The notes under the pieces were generated by a model that was not told the origin of the DNA, made no database searches, and was given only the letters and a program-made list of their open reading frames with translations. From contig NZ_FOQI01000015.1 in NCBI RefSeq assembly GCF_900113705.1, forward strand, positions 85,956-149,955: a stretch of DNA of 64,000 nucleotides, in the 5' to 3' direction. Shown piece by piece: positions 58,205 to 64,000 of this stretch; position 1 is the stretch's first letter, and the number at the start of each line of letters is the position of its first letter. Made by a program: the position numbers and the translations under genes. Source of the DNA: Collimonas sp. OK307. Its GTDB lineage: Bacteria > Pseudomonadota > Gammaproteobacteria > Burkholderiales > Burkholderiaceae_D.

Positions 58205-58233
58205 GCTGCCTGCGGGAGATTGCCGCAGGCAGC
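58205..58233 (+). other. strong intercistronic hairpin without T tail
   Basis: Perfect 11-bp arms, GCTGCCTGCGG (58205-58215) and CCGCAGGCAGC (58223-58233), with a 7-nt loop, 18 bp after the giant gene's stop. The sequence after it is not T-rich, so it looks like an RNA-stability or partial-termination element between the structural and accessory genes rather than a full intrinsic terminator. Confidence 0.6.
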
Positions 58234-58316
58234 CTGGGAATCTGCAGTTGGCAGCTTGAGAGAGAGCTATTCTCCCGGCTGTTTTTAGCGGCAATCTGTT
58301 GGGAGGCAGGAATAAC

Positions 58317-58640
58317 ATGAAGCTCTCTTTACTGGTTTCTTTGTGTGCGGCGGCCGGCTTCTCGCTGGCGGCCACGGCTGCGCAAGCGGTAGATGGTGTA
58401 AGGCTTGGGCAGATGGAGGCCGTGGTTGCCCATTGCAGCCAGGTCAAGCCGGCGGATAGCGTCAGGTACCGCGAATTGTTGACGCCCCTGACCAGCGATG
58501 TGTCTGTTGAAGAACTGGCGGCGGTGCGCAAGAGCAGGGAATATCAGCGTGGCTATGAATCCATCACCGGACAACTGGCGGCGGCGAAAAAAGAGGAAGT
58601 GATTGAGGCATGTGCCGGCGCTCTGGAGTCGAACATCTAG
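58317..58640 (+). CDS. small exported two-cysteine protein
   Basis: About 107 residues. Signal peptide ends near AAQA/VDG (residue ~23). The mature part is helical and charged, with one Cys in VVAHCSQV and one in VIEACAGALE, suggesting a disulfide or a metal site. I do not recognise a family. ATG 58317 is preferred, because GGGAGG precedes it and the signal peptide starts there. As part of the operon it may be a periplasmic partner of the oxidase or a copper-handling factor. Confidence 0.65.
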   Translation: MKLSLLVSLCAAAGFSLAATAAQAVDGVRLGQMEAVVAHCSQVKPADSVRYRELLTPLTSDVSVEELAAVRKSREYQRGYESITGQLAAAKKEEVIEACAGALESNI

Positions 58641-58693
58641 CGCAAGAATGGACAACGTAGGCCGCGTGACCAACGTGGCCAACAGGGAAGAAT

Positions 58694-59221
58694 ATGAACA
58701 CGTCCAGAGAGACAGTGAAATTGGCGACCATGGCGACGCTGCTAGCGTGCAGTCTGTGGAGCGCTGCGTCCTCGGCTCAATCTGCCCAGGAGCAGCAGGC
58801 TTCGTCGGCTGCTCCCGGTACTGCGCGTGCGTCGGCAGGCAAGTCTTCTCGTTATCAACCAGTGAAAATACCGAAGCACGCCAGGACCTTTTACCAGGCT
58901 TATGGCGGCGTCGACAATTTAACCGTGCGCCAGACCGCGTCGGGTAACCTGATCCGCTTCAGCTACCGTGTTACCGACCCTGCCAGAGCCAAAGCATTGG
59001 GCGAAAAGAACGTGACGCCTTACATGATCGGGCAAAGGAGCCATGCCTTGCTGCAAATTCCCGTGATGGACAAAATCGGCCAGTTGCGGCAGACCGGCAC
59101 GCCCGAAATCGGGCAGGAATACTGGATGGTTTTTTCCAATAAGGGAAATCTGATTAAAGCTGGGGACCGCGTCAATGTAACGATCGGTTCCGCTCATTTT
59201 GACGGACTAGTGGTTGAGTGA
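58694..59221 (+). CDS. exported protein of unknown function
   Basis: 175 residues. A signal peptide (~1-28) and a Ser/Ala-rich linker precede a compact domain (~55-175) with FYQAYGGVDNLTVRQTASGNLIRFSYRV and the end INLTIGSAHFDGLVVE-like strand pattern. It has no Cys in the mature part, so it is unlikely to be a redox protein itself. The family is not recognised. It lies 53 bp after the two-cysteine gene and its frame ends 58 bp before the next start, so it is in the same transcript. Confidence 0.6.
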   Translation: MNTSRETVKLATMATLLACSLWSAASSAQSAQEQQASSAAPGTARASAGKSSRYQPVKIPKHARTFYQAYGGVDNLTVRQTASGNLIRFSYRVTDPARAKALGEKNVTPYMIGQRSHALLQIPVMDKIGQLRQTGTPEIGQEYWMVFSNKGNLIKAGDRVNVTIGSAHFDGLVVE

Positions 59222-59263
59222 TCACGTGCGAGCGCGATCTGTGACGATTGAACTAAGAACTAA

Positions 59264-59271
59264 GGGGGGGG
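59264..59271 (+). repeat. homopolymeric run of eight G in a ribosome-binding region
   Basis: Eight consecutive G residues lie 8 bp before the ATG of the first LolA-like gene and form its Shine-Dalgarno region (TAAGGGGGGGGATG). Slippage would change spacing, and thus translation efficiency, without touching the protein. Confidence 0.6.
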
Positions 59272-59279
59272 ATGTACTC

Positions 59280-60098
59280 ATGAACCGAATTCTCTTGCTG
59301 GCCTTTGGCCTGGCGTCATTTACGGCCACGTCCTCGATGGCGGTTACGGCGGCCGCCGCCACCAAGCCCGTGGCAACCGATAGCGCCCCGGCAGGCCGGT
59401 TAAGTGCGGCGCAGATCGTCGACAAGAATGTGGCTGCGCGCGGCGGGCTGCCAGCCTGGCACGCAGTCAGCAGCCTGAGCATGTCGGGAAAAATCGATGT
59501 TGGCGGGAAGAAAGAAACGTCTTTGCCGTTCGTGATGACCATGAAGCGGCCGCACAAGAGCCGCTTCGAGCTACGCTTCCAGGAGCAAACTGCAGTGCAG
59601 GTCTACGATGGCACGCAAGGCTGGAAGGTGAGACCCTTCCTGGGACGCAATGAAGTAGAGCCGTTCACGCCTGCCGAAACAAAATCGGCCGCCACGCTGG
59701 GGGAATTAGATGGCCCGCTGATTGACTATGCTGCCAAAGGCACAACGGTTGAGTTGCTGGGTATGGAGTCGGTGGAGGGGCATAGTGCTTACAAACTGAA
59801 ACTGACGATGAAAGATCACGTACAGCGGCGCTTGTGGATCGACGCCAAGAGTTTTCTGGAGCTGAAAATCGACGGCGAACCACGCAAGCTCGACGGCAGA
59901 ATGCACAATGTAGCCATTTACTACCGCGACTACAAGACCGAAAAAGGGCTGACTTTGCCCTATCTGATGGAGACTGTCGTCGAAGGCGCCAAAGCCAGCC
60001 ACAAGATCAGTATCCAACAGGTGACGCTGAACCCAGCGGCGGACGACGCCCTGTTTGCGAAACCGCCGTTGACGGTGGCCAAGGCATCCGGCGAATAG
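59280..60098 (+). CDS. LolA/LolB-fold (outer-membrane-lipoprotein-sorting-like) exported protein, copy 1
   Basis: About 272 residues with a signal peptide (~1-25). The body follows the outer-membrane lipoprotein-sorting-like pattern: AQIVDKNVAARGGLPAWHAVSSLSMSGKIDVGG, then MTMKRPHKSRFELRF, VQVYDGTQGWKVRP, and LWIDAKSFLELKIDGEPR. Such proteins bind hydrophobic chains in an open beta-barrel-like cleft. ATG 59280 is chosen because the signal starts there; the longer frame overlaps the previous gene. It is paralogous to the next gene, with the same blocks in the same order. Confidence 0.75.
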   Translation: MNRILLLAFGLASFTATSSMAVTAAAATKPVATDSAPAGRLSAAQIVDKNVAARGGLPAWHAVSSLSMSGKIDVGGKKETSLPFVMTMKRPHKSRFELRFQEQTAVQVYDGTQGWKVRPFLGRNEVEPFTPAETKSAATLGELDGPLIDYAAKGTTVELLGMESVEGHSAYKLKLTMKDHVQRRLWIDAKSFLELKIDGEPRKLDGRMHNVAIYYRDYKTEKGLTLPYLMETVVEGAKASHKISIQQVTLNPAADDALFAKPPLTVAKASGE

Positions 60099-60111
60099 GG
60101 GATGGACGACC

Positions 60112-60999
60112 ATGAACCTGTCTTCAAACCAGATCGCTGTGCGAGTATTTTTCGCTTGTGTTTGCGCGTGTGTTTACGTGTCGGTGGGTCTTCCGGCGTT
60201 CGCCCTTGCGCAAGAGCCTGCGGTAGGGCAAAGCGGCGAGCATGGTTTGAGTGCGGCCCAGATCGTCGAGAAAAACGAAGCTGCGAGAGGAGGGAGGGAT
60301 GCCTGGCGCAAGATTCAGACCATGGTTTGGGTCGGGCACGTGGAAAGCGCGAACGTCACTGTGCCTACTCTGCCGTTTGTGCTCGAGCTGAAACGTCCGA
60401 ATAAGACACGCTTTGAAATCACGGCACTCAACCAGGTGGCCGTGCGCGTTTATGACGGCACCAATGGCTGGAAGTTGCGTCCGACCCGCAACGGCAAGCC
60501 AGATCTGCAGGCCTACACGCCGGATGAGCAGAAATTTGCGCGCGAGGAACAAGTCATCGACGGTCCCCTGATCGATTATCAGGCCAAGGGGATTGCCGTC
60601 AGCCTCGACGGGCTTGATGAAGTCGAGGGACATAAGGCCTATCGACTGAATGTCAGATTGCCGTCCGGTATCAGTCATCACATATGGATCGATGCCCAGA
60701 CTTTTTTGGATGTCAAATACGATCGCGAAACACGCAGCGCGATCGGCCAGACGGCGACGATATCAGTGTTTTACCGCAATTACCAGAACGTCGAAGGTTT
60801 GCAGATTCCTGCCATTATTGAAACCGGCATGAGCACGACTCAAGTCAAGAACAAGCTTGTGATTGAAAAGATCGCACTTAATCCGCCATTGGAGGACTGG
60901 AGATTCGCCAAACCCGGAACGCAGGGGCGTAATAATCCGGTTTCGATAACTGTCGACACTTCGCCGGCCGCTCGCGGAACCGAGCGGCCGGCGCGTTAG
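60112..60999 (+). CDS. LolA/LolB-fold exported protein, copy 2
   Basis: 295 residues with a signal peptide (~1-35). It repeats the blocks of copy 1: AQIVEKNEAARGGRDAWRKIQTMVWVG, ELKRPNKTRFEI, VRVYDGTNGWKLRP, DGPLIDYQAKG, HIWIDAQTFLDVKYDRETR, and VFYRNYQNVEGLQIP. The two genes are a tandem duplication with divergence, 13 bp apart. They might carry a lipid or hydrophobic reductant/product for the oxidase, or help its outer-membrane localisation. No function is proven. Confidence 0.75.
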   Translation: MNLSSNQIAVRVFFACVCACVYVSVGLPAFALAQEPAVGQSGEHGLSAAQIVEKNEAARGGRDAWRKIQTMVWVGHVESANVTVPTLPFVLELKRPNKTRFEITALNQVAVRVYDGTNGWKLRPTRNGKPDLQAYTPDEQKFAREEQVIDGPLIDYQAKGIAVSLDGLDEVEGHKAYRLNVRLPSGISHHIWIDAQTFLDVKYDRETRSAIGQTATISVFYRNYQNVEGLQIPAIIETGMSTTQVKNKLVIEKIALNPPLEDWRFAKPGTQGRNNPVSITVDTSPAARGTERPAR

Positions 61000-61001
61000 C
61001 C

Positions 61002-62777
61002 ATGGCCGCGCTACTGTCGAGGCCTGGCGCGGAGTCCACATGGCTGGCTTCGCGGATGCTTGGCAGAGGGAACGCGTTTGCAAGAATAAAAGTATTTCTC
61101 CGTGGGGTCGTCTTGGCACAAGTGTGGCGGCTTGCATTGCTTGCACTTGTGCTTTCGTTTGCGTTGCCGTTTGATAGCGGTCTCCTGTTCGCCGCGCCAC
61201 TCGCGCCGATACACGCCAGCGTGACTAATGACAATTCGACGGCAGATGTTGGTGAAGCGATCTTCAGGCATGGCATACAGGGCTCAGGCGAGCCGCTTGA
61301 GGCCACCCGCGAGGCAGGTGTGCGTCTGTACGGTGCAGATGCGGCCTGCATCAATTGCCATCGGCCTAGCGGTCTTGGCGCCAAAGCCGGCCGCAACAGC
61401 ATTCCCCCAATCACCGGACGCTACCTGTTGCACCCGCGCACCACAAATATGGAGGATATCGATCTGCCCTACGTCGACGGGATGCGCGCAGATCGCGATC
61501 CGTATACCGACGAGACCATCGCCAGGGCGATTCGCTCCGGTCTCAATTCGGAAGGCAAGCCACTTAGCTATCTGATGCCGCAGTTCGCGTTGAACGACAC
61601 CGACATGACGGCGCTAATCGCCTACCTGAAGCGTCTCGATAAGCGCAGGCCGCTCGGGGTCACGGATACGGTGCTGCACTTTGCCACCATCATTACGCCA
61701 GATGCCGATCCTGTTAAGCGGCGAGGCATGCTGGATGTGCTCGAGCACTACTTCGCTGACAAGAACGCGTCTCCGCTCGGCGCGACTCCGCGCTTGCGTA
61801 CCTCGCGCAAAATGATGTTCATGGTGAATCGCCGCTGGCAGTTGCATGTATGGGACCTGACTGGCCCGGCGGCGACCTGGGAAGCACAATTGAAGCGGCA
61901 TTTGGCCGAGGAGCCGGTCTTTGCCGTGGTGTCAGGATTAGGGGGCAAGACATGGGCGCCGGTCCATGCGTTTTGCGAGCATGAAGCCATACCCTGTCTT
62001 TTTCCAAACGTCGAAGCGCCGGTCGGTACCGGTAATGATTTTTATTCCCTGTATTTTTCCAAAGGAGTCATGCTGGAAGCGGATCTGATCGCAAAAAAAA
62101 TACTCGATGCGGGCAGTGGTACCGTAGCGAAAAATGTGCGCCAGATATATCGCGCCGACGACAGTGGCGAGGCGGGCGCCCAGGAACTTGATGCGGCACT
62201 GAAACATCATGGCATCTCTGTCTCAAGTCGTGTGCTGGCGCCGGGTGAGCGCATTGCTAATGCGCTGCGCGGGGTCGCAGGCACGGATGTGATTGTCCTG
62301 TGGCTACGTCCAGCCGACATCGCTGCGCTTCCCACCACACCGATGCCGGCGGTCGTGTTCATGTCGGGATTGATGGGCGGACTCGAGCGCTCACCGTTGC
62401 CGTCGAGCTGGCGTGGGAGCACGCGCCTGGCTTATCCCTTCGACCTGCCGGATCGACGGCGCGTCCGTGTCGACTATGCGCTTGGCTGGTTTTCGATCCG
62501 GCGCATTCCGGTGGTGTCTATCCAGGTGCAGGCAGATACCTATCTTGCCTGCGGCCTGCTGGCAGAGACGTTGAGCCACATGGTTGACACGTTTGTCCGC
62601 GATTATCTGGTCGAGCGCATCGAGGACATGCTGGAACGCCGAATCCTCACTGGTTACTATCCGCGCCTGACACTTGCATCGGGTCAGCGCTTTGCCTCCA
62701 AGGGAGGGTATATCGTCCGTTTCGCCGAACCTGACGGTATGCGGCTGGTTGCTGATGGTGACTGGATTGTGCCGTAG
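61002..62777 (+). CDS. cytochrome c fused to a periplasmic-binding-protein-like domain
   Basis: A 591-residue protein. Near the N-terminus a hydrophobic export segment lies at ~36-65 (QVWRLALLALVLSFALPF), after a basic stretch. A class-I cytochrome c domain (~85-210) has Cys116-Ile-Asn-Cys119-His120 and the likely axial Met192 in YLMPQF. The C-terminal ~230-590 resembles a type-1 periplasmic binding fold (PVFAVVSGLGGKTWAPVHAFCEHEAIPCLFPNVEA). Heme plus ligand binding in one chain suggests an electron acceptor that also senses or binds a small molecule. It starts 2 bp after the second LolA-like gene. Confidence 0.8.
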   Translation: MAALLSRPGAESTWLASRMLGRGNAFARIKVFLRGVVLAQVWRLALLALVLSFALPFDSGLLFAAPLAPIHASVTNDNSTADVGEAIFRHGIQGSGEPLEATREAGVRLYGADAACINCHRPSGLGAKAGRNSIPPITGRYLLHPRTTNMEDIDLPYVDGMRADRDPYTDETIARAIRSGLNSEGKPLSYLMPQFALNDTDMTALIAYLKRLDKRRPLGVTDTVLHFATIITPDADPVKRRGMLDVLEHYFADKNASPLGATPRLRTSRKMMFMVNRRWQLHVWDLTGPAATWEAQLKRHLAEEPVFAVVSGLGGKTWAPVHAFCEHEAIPCLFPNVEAPVGTGNDFYSLYFSKGVMLEADLIAKKILDAGSGTVAKNVRQIYRADDSGEAGAQELDAALKHHGISVSSRVLAPGERIANALRGVAGTDVIVLWLRPADIAALPTTPMPAVVFMSGLMGGLERSPLPSSWRGSTRLAYPFDLPDRRRVRVDYALGWFSIRRIPVVSIQVQADTYLACGLLAETLSHMVDTFVRDYLVERIEDMLERRILTGYYPRLTLASGQRFASKGGYIVRFAEPDGMRLVADGDWIVP

Positions 62778-62841
62778 CGGCACGATGCGGTGCGGTTAGG
62801 CGAAATTGCTGTTCACGAATCGAATCTTAGGAGCAATTATC

Positions 62842-63480
62842 ATGAAAACAGTCATCAGATACCTGGTCGGTGTCTTGGCGCTGACAGCTGCCGGGATGAT
62901 TGCGCCGGTTGCCCATGCCGCAGCAACCGGCGTATCCGCTGCAAACGCACCTGACCCGCATGCTCACCACCATCACATGATGTCGGAGATCACGCGTTCG
63001 ACAGTGGACTACACGCTACCACCGGTGTCGCTGGTACGGGAAGATGGCAAAGCCGTGTCGCTTGTCAATGAGCTGAATGACGGGCGGCCGGTGATTCTGA
63101 CTTTCATCTACACCACATGCACTTCGATCTGCCCGATGATCAGTCAGACGCTGTCGCAATTGCAGAGTGACCTGGGCAGTGATCGCGACAAGGTGCATAT
63201 GGTGTCTATCTCGATCGATCCGGAGCAGGATACGCCTGCGCGGCTGCGGGAGTATGCAAAAAAATACGGGGCGGGGCCTGAGTGGCAGCATTACACCGGG
63301 ACGGTGGCGGCGAGTATCGCAACGCAGCGTGCTTTTGATGTCTATCGTGGTGACAAGATGAACCATAACCCGGTGACCTTGTTGCGTGCTGCGCCTGGAA
63401 AACCGTGGTTGCGGATCGATGGGTTTGCTACCGTGGCTGAGCTGTTGGGCGCTTACCATGAGCTGGTGGCGTCGAAGTGA
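62842..63480 (+). CDS. SCO1/SenC-family copper chaperone
   Basis: About 212 residues, signal/anchor segment at ~5-30. The SCO domain has Cys93-x-x-x-Cys97-Pro98 in CTSICP and a downstream His175 in MNHNPVTLL, the three ligands of the copper site; the loop VSISIDPEQDTPARLREYAKKYG is typical. SCO proteins deliver copper to cytochrome oxidase Cu-A sites or other periplasmic copper enzymes. As no oxidase gene is present here, the likely client is the split multicopper oxidase encoded upstream. AGGAG precedes the ATG. Confidence 0.88.
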   Translation: MKTVIRYLVGVLALTAAGMIAPVAHAAATGVSAANAPDPHAHHHHMMSEITRSTVDYTLPPVSLVREDGKAVSLVNELNDGRPVILTFIYTTCTSICPMISQTLSQLQSDLGSDRDKVHMVSISIDPEQDTPARLREYAKKYGAGPEWQHYTGTVAASIATQRAFDVYRGDKMNHNPVTLLRAAPGKPWLRIDGFATVAELLGAYHELVASK

Positions 63481-63492
63481 GTTGCGGCAGTA

Positions 63493-63553
63493 GTTAAATG
63501 GGGTCAGAGTTTTTTTCGCGCTGTTTGCGAAAATTACCCTGTCCCCATTTAAC
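63493..63553. repeat. double-hairpin extragenic repeat (REP/RAYT-type)
   Basis: Perfect 11-bp outer arms, GTTAAATGGGG (63493-63503) and CCCCATTTAAC (63543-63553), enclose an inner hairpin TTTTCGC (63513-63519) and GCGAAAA (63527-63533). The element AAATGGGGTCAGAG...CCCCATTT is a pattern I associate with repeats widespread in Burkholderiales genomes and with REP-associated tyrosine transposases. It also sits where a terminator for the operon would be expected. Confidence 0.6.
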
Positions 63554-63635
63554 GGCCTACGGAGTGCGTGCGTTGGTATTTTACGGAAATCCACGTTACC
63601 TGTAACGGTTGCTACTCCGTGGGTACATGCCGGGG

Positions 63636-63651
63636 GTAGCCCGGCGGCTAC
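63636..63651. repeat. REP-like hairpin at the IS boundary
   Basis: GTAGCC (63636-63641), loop CGGC, GGCTAC (63646-63651). A GC-rich hairpin of this kind is a frequent target of IS110/IS1111-family elements, which insert into REP sequences; the putative IS end begins directly after it. Confidence 0.5.
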
Positions 63652-64000
63652 TGACTTTTATATGGACGCCTCCTATTTGCCAAGGTTTTTTTGTGTACTG
63701 CCAAACAGATAAGGATGCAGTTTTATATCCGGCCCTGTTGCAGACTGAACCCTGCTGGCCTTGATGGAATCCGCTGACTCACACCTAATTTCTTTGACGA
63801 GCTCTTGGCTCTAAAGTAAGTTCAGGTTTCGTGAGTCCCGGTCTGACCTGTTTGCCATCACACTCAATTACCTTGCGCAACCTTTCAACGTACTCATGTT
63901 GTAAAACTCATCAACTGCTACGTAACGATCTGTTCATGCGGCTCTGGTGCTGACGTAAGCGCGCTCATACTTTCGATCGTGCGCCAATAGCGCCCAGATC
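63652..64000 (-). mobile_element. IS110/IS1111-family insertion sequence, partial
   Basis: The window ends inside the 3' end of a transposase gene on the minus strand. Between its stop at 63934 and about 63652 lie ~280 bp of non-coding sequence; near its outer end is ATGGACGCCTCC, which I take for a subterminal element of the IS1111 type. In the IS1111 group this downstream region encodes the guide (seek/bridge) RNA. The left boundary is inferred from the adjacent REP hairpin. Confidence 0.45.
63934..64000 (-). CDS. IS110-family transposase, C-terminal fragment (cut by window edge)
   Basis: Only the last ~21 codons are in the window: WALLAHDRKYERAY and VSTRAA, then TGA. The pattern matches the C-terminal ends of IS110-type transposases (AR-x-x-WALLAxDxxY). 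The gene reads leftward from beyond position 64000. The short length makes the family assignment tentative. Confidence 0.5.
   Translation of the reverse strand, partial: IWALLAHDRKYERAYVSTRAA

Noticed and set aside
1..64000. CRISPR arrays and rRNA operons
   Set aside because: No regularly spaced direct repeats of CRISPR size and no rRNA sequence was seen; the palindromes found are isolated.

Overview
The window looks like a chromosomal segment of a betaproteobacterium of the order Burkholderiales, most likely family Oxalobacteraceae and possibly Collimonas-like. This rests on gene order (rne-rluC-sppA-maf-yceD-rpmF-plsX-fabHDG-acpP-fabF-rpoE-rseAB-mucD-lepA-lepB-rnc-era-recO-pdxJ-acpS-nagZ-uvrC-pgsA-tRNA), remembered protein features and moderate GC content. 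No database was searched, so the genus is a guess.

Layout. (1) 1-6.2 kb is a loose accessory set: a small lipoprotein, a VOC protein, a DUF1810 protein, a metallo-hydrolase divergent from a GlxA-type AraC regulator, a nucleotidyltransferase, a tandem GNAT protein and an MFS exporter. (2) 6.2-9.4 kb is a leftward molybdenum-cofactor cluster, moaA-mobA-moeA. (3) 9.5-41.8 kb is housekeeping: RNase E, RluC, a HAD phosphatase, a Rieske protein, SppA, the rpmF/plsX/fab lipid block, the sigma-E operon with its proteases, the lepA-lepB-rnc-era-recO-pdxJ-acpS-nagZ block with several ATGA overlaps, uvrC and pgsA, then tRNA-Gly(GCC) and tRNA-Cys(GCA). A probable unannotated small RNA with its own promoter and terminator lies between sppA and a tetrapyrrole-methylase-family gene. 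(4) 42-44.9 kb is a transition zone: an integral membrane protein, about 0.7 kb of AT-rich DNA without a supported gene, and a lytic transglycosylase.

(5) 44.9-63.5 kb is the most unusual part. A soluble orphan histidine kinase precedes nine same-strand genes that look like one exported copper-redox operon. Two exported cupredoxin proteins (508 and 540 aa) each carry half of the copper ligands of a multicopper oxidase. They are followed by a 2933-aa secreted protein that starts with two more cupredoxin-like domains without ligands and continues with Ig-like, SdrD_B-like, IPT/TIG, parallel beta-helix and choice-of-anchor domains. Then come a small two-cysteine secreted protein, an unknown secreted protein, two paralogous LolA/LolB-like periplasmic proteins, a cytochrome c fused to a periplasmic-binding-protein-like domain, and an SCO1/SenC copper chaperone. 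My reading is a multicopper oxidase of six cupredoxin domains (compare ceruloplasmin, MnxG and MofA) split over three polypeptides, with its own copper delivery and electron-transfer partners. The substrate is unknown; metal or polymer oxidation are guesses.

(6) 63.5-64 kb holds a palindromic repeat of the kind associated with REP elements, a REP hairpin, and the end of an IS110/IS1111-family insertion sequence that runs off the window.
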